From: Anseranas semipalmata
Lineage: Eukaryota > Chordata > Aves > Anseriformes > Anseranatidae
Reading direction: 5' to 3'
NCBI GenBank assembly: GCA_013399115.1
Contig: VXAA01003156.1
Location: 1,074,940-1,138,939 of the forward strand
DNA length: 64,000 nucleotides
Below the pieces are notes generated by a model. The model was not told the origin of the DNA. It did no database searches and saw only the letters and a list, made by a program, of their open reading frames with translations. A program made the translations under genes and the position numbers. Every line of letters starts with the position of its first letter. Positions within the stretch are counted from its first letter, which is position 1. Below, piece by piece: positions 37,101 to 52,100 of this stretch.

Positions 37101-40100
37101 AAATCTATGAGCTAGCAGAACTGTGAGGATTTATTGCTGAGTAGAAAACATGTGCTGAAAACCTGTCCCCAGAACTTAGTCAGGTGAGCGCTCACGAGGG
37201 CAGAGATCTCTTTTCGGTTCCCTTAACTCCACAAGGTCAAACCCTTAGTGAGAGCAACTCGGCACAGTATGGCCGAGAGCCTTGGCATCCTTTTCTTCTA
37301 GCTGAGGGTCTTGTTCAGTCTGATGTACCTCAAAGCAGAAGCTGGCACCTATTCATACATTATGTTATTGCTCTCCTATTGCAGCTTTAACCATCTGATT
37401 TATAAGTTGCGTCTATCTCATCCTTTGCAGCTACACCTTCAAAAAAGTAGGTCAGATGTTTTTCTTTCTTCATAGGTTGCATGTACCCCAAAATGGGCAC
37501 ATGGCTTTTGTTCCAATACTATTTGGCAATCTCCATGTGGGGAATGGGAAAAATGTCAGCCCCATTAGGTGAATGTTTTGGGAAACTTGTTTTGGGAGGA
37601 CAGAGACAGAAAGGGACTCCTCCTGGAAAATGTTTGCAGTTTTCCTGTGGTAGCTCCCCCTCAACTTCAAGCACAGAAATCTGACAGGGGCTGAGAGGAA
37701 AATATTCAGACCAGTATGTGACAGAGCAGGTTCTGTGCCACACGTGGCATGACCAGAAGATAGCGAGGGATGTATAGCTGTTTCCAGTCTATGGAAAAAA
37801 AGAATCCTGGAAGGGTCCCTGGAGAGGCCCTCTCTGAGCAATCATTTTGGGGGCAACCCAAATTATGTAAATTTTCTATATTGAATGCCTGCCATATCTG
37901 AGCAATCCTGATGCTAATGGGCTTTGTGACAGGGCAAGCAAGGTGAAGCATCCCTCTAAAAGCTTTTACCCCTGCATGCTGACCACAGAGATGGCTGGCC
38001 CTGCAGGGATGGTCAAGCACTGCAGGCTCTGCCTGATCGGCCTTTTGCTCATTTGCACTTGCTGGGATCAGTACAACAAAAAGCAATTAAATAACCCAGA
38101 CTGCCTGCCCTGAGCATTCTCTGAAGGAGGGCTGGGAAATGGGGTCCTCCAGCATACTGGGTCCAACCTTCAGTCCGTTTTACATCCCCCACAGGGGTAA
38201 ATCCCCTTTCCCCAAGGCCTGGAGCAACTGCTCTACCCCCCCCCCCCTTTTTTTTTTTTCTGGGCACCTGTATTCATTCTTAGGAGTTGGAAGTTCTAAG
38301 TTTTGCTAAAAGCTAGGTTTTCTCCATGGCTGCCCAAAACACACCTTTGCTTTCAAGAACCTTCAACCCTAGGTACAGAGCATTGGAAATCAGGGCTACC
38401 TTCTGTTCACCTCTCCCTGCCCTGTTTGCCCTGCAAACCCAGCAGCTGTGAGCACGAGGCAGGACCTTGCAGTGTTGGGCACTGGATAAATACGGAAAAA
38501 AAGAGACTCCCTGCCTGAAAGAGGTCACAGCCAAATGCTTCTTGCTTTCTCCCCAGTCCTGAGGTTACAGACAAATGTTTTAGTTTATTCTCTTTTACAA
38601 GAACTCATCTGTCCTTTGTAGTCTTCCCTTGTGTTTCTAAAGCTACACATAAGTTGATTTTGGCTCACTGTCTCCATAGGGCAATACAGACATGCAGGAC
38701 ATCTGTCACTGCAACAGCAGAGTAGCAGAAAGGGGGGTAGTTAGTGCAGAAAGACAGTACAGAGTGGCAGAAAGCCTACATTTACAAGGAGAATGAGGAA
38801 CTTCTGACTGCACATTTTGGGACAGCTTAGAAAAGCCCAGTTTTCAGAAGCTGACACTCATGTACTTTCTGAAAATCACGCTTCTATAGCTGTGCACCCC
38901 AGGATCGCTAGCTGCTTTCAGATACATCGGTTACAGCACGTTGGCGTCCAGCTCTTGCCAGCAGGCACCAGCTGGGCCCTGCTCTCCCTGCGGGTCCTGG
39001 GGCTGTGCCCTTCCCACAGCACAGGCGCAGCGGGGGCTCAGTTCTGTGGCTGAGTGACCTCTGTCCTGCCACCGCTCCTACAGGCGCTGCCCGAGGGGAA
39101 CACTGAAGTCATGAATGTGAGTGAGTGGTTGGCTTGGAGTCATTGTAGTTTTTCATATGATTTCATGTGACCTTTGTCCCAGCTTCAGGCACAAAAGCAT
39201 CTGGACATAATAATGCCTATTTATAAACAACATTGTATCATCATTTGTTTAAAAAGAAGTAAATCCTAATGTTGATTATTTTTGAACACACCATGAGCTT
39301 TCTGACATAATGAAAAGACAGGAAGAGTCCCAAGGCTGGCATTTCCCCAAAAACGTAGATCGTTGTGGGAAAGGAGACAGAGTAGGCTTCCTGCTTTTGT
39401 AGAGGGAACTTATTTTTTGAAGTAAGATAAACTTAGAGTACTGCTTTTGTAAAGACCGAGGCTTATTTTACTTACCGATATCACATGCACATCAGCAAGC
39501 AGCGCCAAGGTGGAAGCGAGCCGCTGTAGGTATTTGCTAGCAGCGCGTCCGGCAGCGTCGGCTCACGGCGCGGGAGAGCAGCGCCCTGGCTGTGCGCAGG
39601 CAATCCCCGGGGCAGAGACTGCTGCAGGGCAGGAGGCCGGGCAGTGCCGCTGCCTGTCCTCTGCCAGGGGGGTTCTGCCTGCCCGCGGTTCTGCCCGGGG
39701 CTGAGCAGCGGCCCCATGAGACGCTGCAGGTCCCGGGTAGGGAGAGACCAGCCGTACAGTCTGGTCATGGTCCGCGTTATTTTGCTGATACACAAACGCT
39801 GTGGGCACCTGCTCACAGACAGCACACAGGCAATCCTTTTCATCCACAATCACATCACCTCCTAGCACCCAGTTCCTGAGCAGCTGCAGTGCCTTGAGCC
39901 TCCAAAGAGACAGATAAGGCTGAGGTCAAACCTTTCCAAATAGGCAACTTGTGATCTGAAAAAACAAAACAAAACAAAACAACCGCACAGTGAAAGTCGC
40001 AGAAGTGCAACATTTCTCCCAAGTAATGACCATTTGTTCCCATGCTCTGAATAAAAGCATTTTAAGATCATTTGTTGCCACACTTACAGAATATCCTGAC

Positions 40101-43100
40101 ATAGCCAGACAGCAAGCTTGGTCCTGCAGACTTTCTTCAGGCATCTGTTAATGACTGAGAAAGTAGCAGCTGGGATCTACTAAAGACCAGTGGAAAGATG
40201 TTCTTTCACTTTGGCAGCTTGGTTCAGGCGCACGTCCCCCTCACTGACCCACCAATGATGTGGGTCTGAGTTCAGCTGTGCCACAAGGGGTGCAGATTGC
40301 CAAACGCAGACCAAATGTACCCCCAAGCTGGTCACAAAGCAGCAAAACATGGTAAGCTGCAGATATGTGCCTTGGGGAGGAGCCAAGCTCGGCCTCAGTA
40401 TGCGTAAGCATAACTTGCACTGAAGGCCGTGAGCTAAACAAGCCATACTAATCCCATCCATATATACCATGCAGTAGGACTGTGCTTGCTTGTAAGGGTG
40501 CTGTGGCCAGCAAAAAATAAAAATTAGCCTGGGAGCTAGTCCTCTTTTCCTCTTTGTCAGCTGTGTCAAGCTTTTCCTCTGTGTCAGCCTGTGATCAGTC
40601 CCTCTGATGGAGCTTCTTGCTGGGTAATTCAGAGAAGTGCTGTGGGCAAGCAATGTACAGCTCAGACCTGGTCACAACCAAAGCCCCTTGCAAGCGGAAG
40701 CCTGAGTTTCTTTTCCATAGCCCATGCAACCGCAAGGAGCAGGCTGGGCTCCCAGATGCTAGTAAGGATTGCTCTGCCAGTGGCTCCCTGGCCCAGGCTG
40801 TATTGTCATTGCAGGTGAACCAAGGGAACAGCAAAGCCCTGGGATCGGGCCTGGGATATCTGGAACACATTTGCCAACTGATTGAGAAGATTGGGCAGCT
40901 GCAGGAGCACAACCTGCGGCTCCAGAAGCAAGTCTGCAGCTTGCAGAAAGAGCAGAAGATGAGCCAGATAAAAGAGGTAAGCAGACACCATAGAATCTTT
41001 CATTAAATTATATACTCAAGGCCCATATGGAAAGTTTCAAGTCCATCTGAGGGATGATGCTAATTTGCTTGACCCTATACCCACCTGGGCTGGGTGCTCT
41101 GGTCTTCAGGGAACCTTTGCCCACCACAGTGGACTCAGCTTCCCTTAGGGTGGGCTCGGATTTCTTTTCTTGTTCAGTTTTGTTTCCCAGATGTCCTAGT
41201 TGCCATTTGCTTCTTCTGGGGAGTTAAAAAGGGTCGCCTCACCTCATGCGATGGCCAGCTCAGTCAGTAGCTTTTACTTCTCTGCAGTTGAAAACTTCCC
41301 AGGAATGCATCTCCTTCTGTCAGTGCTATCAAAACAAAACATTTCCATGGACCTCCCCAGCAATTGTGTTTTGAATTAAAAGCTCTTTCTTTTCCTTCTG
41401 GTTTTAAGCTGTCAAAACCCCAGAATTTCCCACAAAATGGACACAAGAGAAGTGGTGGTACCACTACCCAACCCCGATGCTTGCTTTCCCTTCCTGCTCT
41501 TCTGAGCTGCCCAATGAAGAATCTCTGACATGAAACATCTCAGTGTTCCCATTTGTCTTTTTTTTTTTTTTNCAGCCAGAGCTAGCTGTGGAATTTGACT
41601 TACATTTTCAACTCATTTCAGCTTCCTCCTAAAGAGCATTTTTTAGTCCCTTCATACTATGTTCAGCTCTACCCCACTTTTTATTCTCGGTTCCTTTTCT
41701 TTGGCCACTACACGAGTTTTCCAGCTTTTTGCCACCCCCCACTTACTCCCTTTTTATTTATTTTATCACCCCCAAAGGAACAGAAGGGGTTTGTCACACT
41801 CAGCTATTTCTTCCCCACCATGCTGTGGCGAACCTTTCATTCTGCCGACAGCGTCATTCCTCCCCCGGTGCTGCTCTCCCACCTGCTGGGACTGGATCTG
41901 CAGTAGGTGACTGACTCCTTCTCAGAGCCAAAGCCAAGTCATGAGTCAGGTTGCAGAACAGCATATCCTGTCATTTCCATGTACCCATCTCTCATGCTCG
42001 GAGGAATGCAGCCTCCTACATAGAGCCTAGGAATTGTTAGCACATTTCCTGAAGCTCCACAACTGAGTCATTGCTCAAAGTAAATCTTCCAAGCTGCAAA
42101 TTCAGGGTCAAATCCTCATCTGGTGTATGTGCCCCCTCCTTCCCAGCTCCCACTGAAATGAAAGGCACTGCGCTTTCATGTAAATATTTTAAACTGATCT
42201 TTTCAGTATTTTCCAAGGTCTCTCATCACAGCCTTGTCAACTGCATATGTCCCATGATGTTCAGTGGGGAATTGGACCCCTAGTTGTAACAACCAGCATT
42301 TGCAGCATGCTCTACAAAACTTGGTGCTCTCTCTCGGGTGTCCTTGTGGTGCCTGCGTCTCCTATATCCAAGTAGCTCTCCTTCATTTTCTTCTTCAGTC
42401 CCACAGCGCCTCTGTGTAGAAGAGAACCACTACTACCCCCATTTGCCACGGGGCATGGTGGGTGCTGTCCACATCTCAATTTAAGGGGCATCCTGTGGCT
42501 ACTTTCCAAACTACATGCACTCTCCATGCAGAGTGAGAGCACGGAAAGGTTTCCATGCCCAGGGAAGACACAACCCCCAGCACAGAGGAAGGTTAGTGGG
42601 CTATTAAGAGCTGTTTCTGGGGATGGTAGATGTGCTCCCAATGCTGCTCTTAAGAGCCGTACAGACAACTTGACAGAGACTGATGATATTTCCAGAACCA
42701 CTCAGATGATGTAGGTTCCTAAAGTTGATAGAGCTATACTGATTTATTCCATAAAGCACCAGGCAGTTTATAACATAGAAAGCTGATGGCACTCCATAAC
42801 TCATAGGACTAGCCTTAACCAGGTAGGATGACTGAACATTTCAAACATTTGAGAAACCTTTTGTCTAACTCTTCTAAGCATGTCTTGCCCAGAGAAGTAG
42901 TTAATCTTGCAAAATGCTGTACAGTTGCAGAGCACAGGTTTTGCCAAAGGAACCATGGATCCTAAAAAAAAAAAAAAAAAAAAAGAGGAGGGATTCTTCT
43001 CTGTCTTTGCTGTGATCCTACTGGATTACTGGATCTCACCATCTTAATGACCTCTGTACTTATCAAAAGACCTCCCAGACTCAATCACAGCAGGAGCTTC

Positions 43101-46100
43101 AGTGTATAGTGTTGATCCTGGGATGCACAGGGAATACAGTTACTCCACATCCTTTGCTTTACAAGGAAGTCCTCAATGCCCCGGGCCAAAAGCAACGTAT
43201 TTCATCAGATTTTCAAAGCACCCGCCAAAAGCATAGGTACTGCAAAGTGCCATGCTGCTGTGGCAACATATCCAAATGAGATGTTACATTAAAACTGTCA
43301 ATCACTTGTGGGTCTAAACTGGTGTTGGCTTGTCCTGGTTCCAACACCAACAATTGATTCCCTTTCCACTTTGACTGTATGAAGCTGCCCTTGCTTCCTG
43401 TCCTCCTAAACTCTTGCACAACATGATTGTGCAAGGTTGAAAATCTCCCCTTTCCACCACATCAGCTATAGGAGAAGTACACCAGATAAAGTACCGCACA
43501 TAGTGAATGTTTGATAAGATGTAAGCAAACTATGGCCTCCCATCAATAAAAATACAAAATACTGTTGTCTGTGCATGTTCCAAAACAATTAACATTATCA
43601 TAAAATGTGAGTCACTGTTATAATGGATCTGTTTATTTACACAATTGCCTTAGCTGAGCAGCTCTGTTTAGAAACTTGTCTTCAACTCTTTCTGGGAAAC
43701 AACCCCAAGAAGATGCTGAATATCAGGCAATTCAAGTTAAACAACAACGAACCCATGAAAAATCTGCATTACCACGTCCAGGCTGCTCAGCCTTTTAGGG
43801 ATTTAAATCATTTGTCTGGGTCCTGATGGATCTCGGGACAAGGCTGAGCATCCCAGGGCTGGAATGCTTGCAATTCGTCTGAGCTGTTGCACTGCCCCGT
43901 TACCTTGAGCTGATGCAGCCTGAGAGTCTGCATACTTTCTTCTTGTCTGGTGTAGGAGTACCTCATGCAGCATTGCTCTTGTGGAGCTGCCAGCGTGTTC
44001 CTCAACTCGTACCAAGACGTGAAGACATTTTTTGCAGGGAGGAGCAGACCTCACAGCCTCTTGGTTCAGACTGGAAACCCTTCTGATCTTTCCATCATCC
44101 CAGAAATAGGAGCGAACACCGAAAAGCTGAGCAGCTGCAGCGGTGAGTTTGACTGCCTCCAACCTGCCCTCCTGCTTGTCACCAGTTGGTGAGATAAGCT
44201 GACCAGCAACTTCCTTTTCCCTAGGACAGACAGGTGGGAATAGAGCAAAGTGTCAGCTTCCCAGCTAAGGTTTAGTTCCACTGAGAGATGCATTTTAAAA
44301 TACTTTGTCTACACCTACAATTGCTCCTTCACGTGTGTGAAGCAGAACTTCTTGCCCACTGTAGCTGTGGCTACAGAGATTGGCACAAATGCATTATCAA
44401 ATGTATTTCTCTTCTGGAAACTTGGCATACCCAAATGAGTCCATTAGTCAGCTCCTCCATGGCTTTAAAATCCTCCCAGCCAAGACATGATTTTATCTAA
44501 GGTGGAAAGCCTTATGCCTGTTATTAGTCTCCTACCCTCTCAAGCAGGCACAGAACACATTCCTGAAGGATGACTTATTCTATAGACCAAGTGGAAATAA
44601 GCCCCAGCTGCAAGGCTTGGATCTAAAGACTAACTTTTCCAGAAAGCTGAGAAAGACTAGGATCAGACTACTGATGATAAAGCCAGCTGAAAAGTCTTGA
44701 TCCAATGTTATATGTGAACCAGCCTACCAAATGAGGCTGATTAGTTTATTTCAAACCTTGGACTTAAGCCTGCCTTAATAACTGGTGAAACAGGGAACAT
44801 CAGCACACCTCCTAGCAGGACTAAGTCACCATGTAAATGGCCTCTGGGATCTCTTGTGCTGAGGCTCAGAAATTCTCTTCCCTGGCAGTTTCAGAGCAGG
44901 CCTAGAAGGAAAATAAGACCATGAGGAAGCCACTAGAAAGTTTGTCCTGGTCAGACACTTGCTTGGATCATTTCCCTTCTTTGCACCAAAGTGTGTCATG
45001 AAGACACAAAGGTTTCATCATGTCATGAAGTCCTAAGGGGTCTCATTCCTTTGCTCCAGCACTGTCCAGAGGCCATCCTAGTAGGACACTGCTGAGAAAT
45101 GTGAGCAAGTCATTACATTTCATTGCAGGAAGTGAGAGATACCCGGAATCAGGAAACAGCCAGCCAATGCCGGGGCTCAGGAAGTCTTCAAACAATAGGA
45201 ACAACAAAGAGAATGAGTTCAGAGAAGCTGGTGGCATGGCTGAGGGGCAGGCTTTTCTGTCAAAGGACCCTGCATCCAGAAAGGTGAGTGATATGCTTGG
45301 AGCCAGGCTCTGGGTGGAGTCTGTGGGGGAAGCAGGGAGAAGTTCTGCTCATTCAAGAGCAGAGTTGGGTACCGGGAGAACAAGCCAACACTGTCTGCTC
45401 CCAGCCAGGGGCAGTGTGGGGTAGGGTGCTCTGTATGTCTCTGGTCCCAGCCGTAAATGAAGATGTTGGCTATGCCATTGTGGCAGGACAGGCACAGAGC
45501 AGGTACCTGGTGCAGGGGAAAGGAGCACTGCAGACAGCAGCATGGACTTTAGCCCTCACTAACTCCAGATAGTTTGATGCATGAAGTCAGTTGTAAGTGT
45601 CTTCACTACTGTTGCTAATGAGATTAAATCAAGCACGCATTCATTACCACATATAAAAAATTCAGTGTGTCAGTCCATAGCTGGCAACACTTATTGCCAG
45701 ACTGGCTGCATATCAATGAAATTAACATCAGTCCCCAAAGCTTGTATCAGGGAAACCCTATCGCTGAATTCCAAGGAAGCCAGGATGAATGCTTTTCCTC
45801 TCCCTCTCTTTCCCATTGTTTGTGGCTGCCTCAGCACTTTACAGTTCCAGTGGGGATCAGAAGTGCTGAAATGCCAGGGCAGAGGCTCTAATCAGAGCAT
45901 TCCCAGCTCTACAGGAAAGAGGAAGGAGTAGGTCTCTCACGGGAAAGACTTTCTCATGAAGTTTCCACCCAAAGTTGCAAATGGGTTGCAAACATTTGGA
46001 TGAACTTCAGAAACCCAGTCAAGGATGAATCCTGAAAGTGCTTGTGTCTAGCAAAGTTCTAGGTATGAGCATTATTTTAAGCACATGGGAAGCCCTGATA

Positions 46101-49100
46101 ACTTCAAAGGACTGCAGAATCAAGATCCACACTCCTTAAACTGAATCTTAGCACTGTCTTGTTATGCCACAACTTAGTATTGTCGCTCCTGCATTTTGTA
46201 CTCTGAGTATGAAATGCCTCTTTTCCTTCTACAGCTGCAGGTACTGTATGGGAATCTTGCCACACCAATCTAGGTGCTATATACATGAACAGGCAGTCTA
46301 AACACAAAAGAGAGGCAAAAGGTGAAGGAAAGAAGAGATTATCACACACATGTGGGGGACAGAACCACAAAGAGATAAAGGACTTGAACAAGGCCATGGG
46401 TGAAGTCTAGGCCAGAGCTGAGAACAGAGCCCAGTCTGTTCCCAGTATTGTGAGATGGTCTCACTGTCATGTTATTTACCAGTTTATTTGCCTTTGTTTT
46501 TAGGGTCTGGACACCAGCAAGAACTGCTCGGTACGTATTGCCTTTGTGGAATATATTTCACTTGTATCTGTATTGTCATGACCCAAGCCACTGAAGTGCA
46601 CAGCATTTTACATGAACAAAAGAGGTTCACTGACCCCCAAAATTTACTATCAAAGTAACAGACCACATATGTTCTTATTATGACTTACTGCATTTGGTCC
46701 ATTGTCCTCCCACTCCCACTGTAGACAACAGCTAGCTAGCCTTCAGGAACAGGCAACTGCTCAGGCTTTCTGTGACATTAACAGTGCTGGCCCTTCTGGG
46801 ACACCAGCACAGTGAGGGACGGCCTTTCCACAGTGAGGGAACTGCTGAGGCGTTCAAAAACCTTCCACAGCACACAGGAATCCTAGTGATAAACACAAAG
46901 GTTTGATATTTCCATGAGTAAACAGTCTCACTTATTGGCAATTAACCCAATAGCACAGAAACCAGTGTTGCAGCTTTCAGCTGAGCCTATGACCTCATCT
47001 GAAGTTTTGAACTGAAAACTTAGCAGAGCCTCAAAATTACTGCAATAGGCTCTGCCTTGGCAGCTGCCAGGTTGTGCTCCCAAGGTGGCCACAACTCATG
47101 GAGCAATGGCTCTGCTGGTGGCACAGTGGGAAGGCACCTCGAGACAGGGCAGGACAATGCCCCAAACGTGACAATGGCTCTGAGAACTTCACTGAAATGG
47201 GCATTGACATCGTTTCTCCCCACCATGTTAGCCCTAGGACATGATCTTTTTCATTCTGTTCTGTTCCCAAGGTTTTCCAGCCATTATTTTAGGAAATTTA
47301 AAACAATGTAGTGAAAAAAAAAGAAAAAAAAAAAAAAGAAAAATTTTGATACATGGTTCCTTCTGAGTTCAGGAGGCTAAATTAGTTCAGTCCTAAGAGA
47401 GCAAACATTAGGGAGGGCCTCATGAGAATCCCTGACCTCCTGATAATCACTATTAGCATCTCAAATGTAAGCACCCAATAGCTGTGGCTTGCAGATGTGA
47501 CAGGGAAACAAAGGCTTGATCTCTTCTAATTCACGGTCCACAAAAAGTTGACACCTTAAAAAGGGTTGATACCAATGCACCTGGCCTAATAGGAAGGAGA
47601 AGAGAGTCAAGTTGCTTTTTTGGGTTGTTTGCTATGTAAAGGCCCCCCCGGGTGCATGTCAGTAGGTAGAAAGCCAAACTACTTTTCTTTTCCTTTAGTA
47701 CAGTATAACAATAAGGTAAAACGTGACTTTAGGCAGCTACTCAACACTCTCCAGTGAAGTGCTGTCTCTCTCTGAAACACGAAGTCAGAAGAAACAGCAA
47801 GACCCTAGACACAGAAATGTTCTGGGACAAAACACAAGAAGGGCAGTATTACTGATGGTTGATCCATCCTGTTTCATTGTGCCCTGTACAGGTACATGCT
47901 GGCTACCAGGCATCACTGCAGGGTGTTAAAAACTCTTTTGTGAGGCCTGACTCCAGACAGCCTAGGCTGAACTAAAAACAGGGTTCTTCCTATCTCTCCA
48001 AAATAAAGCAGCTCAAAATATGCACTGGTGAGCTGCAAAACTGTGGGGGAGTCGCAGCCCTGTATCAGCTCTATCAGGAGTGAAGCTCTTGCTAGGGACG
48101 TATTCCTAGTGGGAAGCTCTTCCCACCACCCTGCACTACCCCACAGTATTGTATGGTGGCCAGATGAGGTCTGTCAGCAACCAGTCCCTGGTCCTTCAAA
48201 TTATGATTTATTTTTGCTCCCTAGGGTGAGAGCCATGCTTGGGGGAGAATGAGAGATCTTATGAGGAAGACACGGCTGAGAAACCAGAGCAAGCTGGGGC
48301 TGTCCTCCGCTGCTCTGAAGAGGTCCTGCCCCCAGTTGTACAGGTAAGGCAGAGATGCAGGAGGCTTTCACTTACTGTTGGGAGGAGCTGATGAGAGATT
48401 TTACCTTTGGTTGCTCCTGGCCAGAGAATGCTTTTCTGAGCAGCAGACCCCTTCTTACCTTCTCTCTGTCGCATATGGGGGTCCTGGCCAGCACAGCCAT
48501 TTGCTTCCTTAGAGACCAGGTGCTCTAAGATCCCAACTGGATGATGCTACCTGTGCGAGAATAACGGAGACATTAGGGTCCCCAAAACAAGGTGCTCACC
48601 CCCATTCAACACCAGACAGAGCCATTCCATCACCTATGATTTCTATTAAGAGATCTGTGCTGGTCCCTCGGGCAAGTTTGTCTGCCGGGCTGGTTAGAGC
48701 CCGGCATCTGAGCTACACTGTGCAGTGCGTGCCTGTCCGAGGTGGTAACAGTACCGCCAGCTACCCTTCGCACAGATACTCTCTGCGTGCTTGCCAAGTC
48801 CTCCCAGCTGGTCTGGCGGATTTGTGGTGTTTGTGTATGTAAGCGGGTAACAGGAAGAGCCTGGGTATCTTATTCACCAAAGCAGGAGTATTACATAGAG
48901 CTGGGCACCTCCCTGTGTTTTTTCAGCTGAGGTTTCAGTAACCTTGAGGGGAACTGCTTGGATGTGCTTAAGCCCTCCTCAGGTCTTAGAGGGGGCGATG
49001 GTGGGGAAACAGCAGTTGTTTAAGCACTCAGGAATGTCCCATTGTTCCCCTTGGATAGCCTGTACCTACCTTATAAGATGCATAAGGGAACTGGGAATCT

Positions 49101-52100
49101 TGTAATTACAGCTGGAAAAAAAAAAAAAAAACCTCTAGTTCATAGAGTGATTTTTCCAGCTGGGAAAAGCTTAGCTGGGGCCCAAACACACGTAACAGGC
49201 AAGCTTCCTCCTATTGTTTGGGAAACTGAAAGAAACACAAAGCAGAAAGAGATCAAACAGTTCCATCTAAAATAGATGGTGAACCAGCTGGGGAAAACAT
49301 ACAAACTCTTGTGAACCTTCCCTCTAAATCTGAAAAAAATGAGACTTTATTTGGGCTTCAGAAAAGTCCTGTCTCTGTAACCTCCTGCTTGGCCTTTTCT
49401 CTGGAGTGCTGATGATGCTGCCTGCACTCCCTGGGTGAGAATTACAGGCTAGATAAATCAATGTTCTTCCACTGAAAGAACACCCCAATAGCTCCTAAAT
49501 GTCTTTTGTTATTTTTGTGTGTATATTGGACAACTAAAACTGGCATGGGAAGGCTGTAGAATGAGACACCAAAGGGACGATTTTTTACCTGGCTGGAACT
49601 GGGCAGCCGCAAAGACCTTGCACGCTGATTTTTCCAGGCTGCTTCCTTTAGCTGATAAATAGCTTTCTCTGACACATATCTGCGTACACTTCTCGCCTGT
49701 CCTGCAGTAGCAATGCATTGACATTGGGCTTTTCACAGGTGCCTGGAAAAGCTAGGCACCTTGCTCCTATGGCATTTTGGGTACCTAGCTGCCCTCAGGC
49801 TCATTTAAAATAAAAAGTTAAGCCTTTGAGGCTCAGTGACAGCCCTGCAAATGCTGCTGGACAAAAAGCCAGGCACTTCCTACAGTAGTACCTGTCTGCA
49901 GCTCTTGGCAAAGCAAGCATTGAAGCCCTGGTAGTCTCAGCATTTAAAGCCACTGTCTTTGTTATAATTTATGAAACATGTTTGTCCTGGCTCCTGGTCC
50001 TGTTTGTACATGCAGGCATAAAGAATTGGCTGGCTTTTGCTTACCCAGGCTTCCTCAGGCTCAGAGACATCTCACAAGGTCTTGAACTGGAGCAGGCTGG
50101 AGCCTGGTGTCCTGTATTAGCATATAGCTCTGAAGGAAACAGAGATTTGTTGCTTTTGACACTCAGTCCCACTTGAGTCATTCGGGCAATTAGAAAAAGT
50201 CTCTTTGTTTTTGTTTTTGTAACTAGGTCAAAGCAAATCCCCTTTCATGCTCCCACTCCGATTATGATGAATGATCTGCTCCAGGGTGGGTTTTTTTGTT
50301 TTGTTTTGTTTTTTCTTTTTAAAAACATCCACGAAAGAATTCTCATAGTAGAGAGAGAACTTGGTTCTTCCTGAGGGAGAGACGGGGGTCTGCCAAGGTA
50401 AACACACTGGCACAAGGCTCGGTGGTTTGTTGTACATTGTTCCAAACAGGCACAGGTTTCCATTTCATTTTCTTTTTCCTGCTAGCACTTTTACTCCCAC
50501 AAAGCAAAATCTGTTTTGTACTGAGGGCCAGAACAGGCTGATGAATGACTTGATCATTGTGTTATGAACTCAACAGCACACGGACCTGGATGTGACATAT
50601 AGCAGAAAAGTAGATTTCTTCCTTAAATTATTGGAGAATGAACCCTCCACAAACAGCAAGGAACTTACATCCAGCTCAAATGAGCCCCGAGATAAGAACT
50701 TTTTGCCTTTCCACTGTGACTGGCTTTAGTGACAGAAGACTGTTCTCAAATGATAGTTGAGCATCAGAAGGTCAAATATTCACCCCTCATTAAACAATTG
50801 CACTTGATGCTGTTTTGAATAAAAAAGGAGAGAATCCAGCCCTGCCTGTGAAAGTTGGGCTGCAAGCGCTGCAGGAGCCCACCTTGATAAATTTATTACT
50901 CATTTATTGCCAGTCCATCTGACGTCATTAAATACGCATGGGATTGTCTCTGGCTAGTTCGGTGTTGCTACTGATCCCCAGAACTCCAGGGTCAAGCTGG
51001 AGTGCATAAGGACCTTTAAGTCATTTTTCTTTATTTTCCCCAGCACCCTTTGAGGACACAGGAGACTTCCAGTCCCCCACTGCCCGCCCTGACTGCAGCT
51101 GGGAAGCAGCCTGGCCCACCAGTTGTTCTCATCCTGACCATCTTGATGAAAGCAATTGAGCTCAGGAGCTTTACTGATGTTATCCACAGTCCCTTTCTAG
51201 GGCAGGATCTAATTTGGGAAGCTTTGGACAATCCCAGCCTGGCATTCCTGTTCAGACACATCCACCTGTTTATCTGTGGGAGCTGCAGCTTTAAGGTAGC
51301 TGCGTGGGATTGAGCTAACCTCAAGTTACGATATCTTTCATGGTAAGGCTGTTAGTTTCAACCTGACAGCCACCGAAAGCTTACAGCTGTATGACGGCTA
51401 CTTGGTGGTTAGGGCGAAGTAAGTGAGGAATGACAGCGCAGTCCCAACATGACAAAACCCTGCTCAGAACTGCCTAGCACAAAGGCTGAAGAGAGCCCTA
51501 CAAGTAGGGCCCCAGAGCTTGCAGACCCAGTTTTGAACTCTGCTCTTCAGAGGGAAGGTTACTACCAAGGGGGATCTCTGTGTTCAGAGGCAGCCAAAGA
51601 ATTAAAGAAAAGCATCAAGGCATAAACTTGGCCATTTCACTGCAAAAGACTCGAGAGGTCAATGAAACAAAGATCCTACAACATTTNNNNNNNNNNNNNN
51701 NNNNNNNNNNNNNNNNNNNNNNNNNNNNNNNNNNNNNNNNNNNNNNNNNNNNNNNNNNNNNNNNNNNNNNNNNNNNNNNNNNNNNNNNNNNNNNNNNNNN
51801 NNNNNNNNNNNNNNNNNNNNNNNNNNNNNNNNNNNNNNNNNNNNNNNNNNNNNNNNNNNNNNNNNNNNNNNNNNNNNNNNNNNNNNNNNNNNNNNNNNNN
51901 NNNNNNNNNNNNNNNNNNNNNNNNNNNNNNNNNNNNNNNNNNNNNNNNNNNNNNNNNNNNNNNNNNNNNNNNNNNNNNNNNNNNNNNNNNNNNNNNNNNN
52001 NNNNNNNNNNNNNNNNNNNNNNNNNNNNNNNTTTTTTTCCCCTGGATGCTGCCACAAGTATTTGGACAGCATCTGTTTTGGAATTTCACACTGGACATGG

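Larger units (their letters stand above)
44143..48224 (+). other. Introns 5 to 7 of the C8orf58-like gene
   Basis: Apart from exons 6 (45129-45283) and 7 (46504-46530) I see no coding sequence. An A-rich run lies near 47315-47345. Confidence 0.55.

Noticed and set aside
50574..50717. Protein-like frame after AACAG (HTDLDVTYSRKVDFFLKLLE onward), also at 52806
   Set aside because: Acceptor has no pyrimidine tract, the frame lacks a donor and ends in a stop, and exon 8 does not leave in the needed phase.
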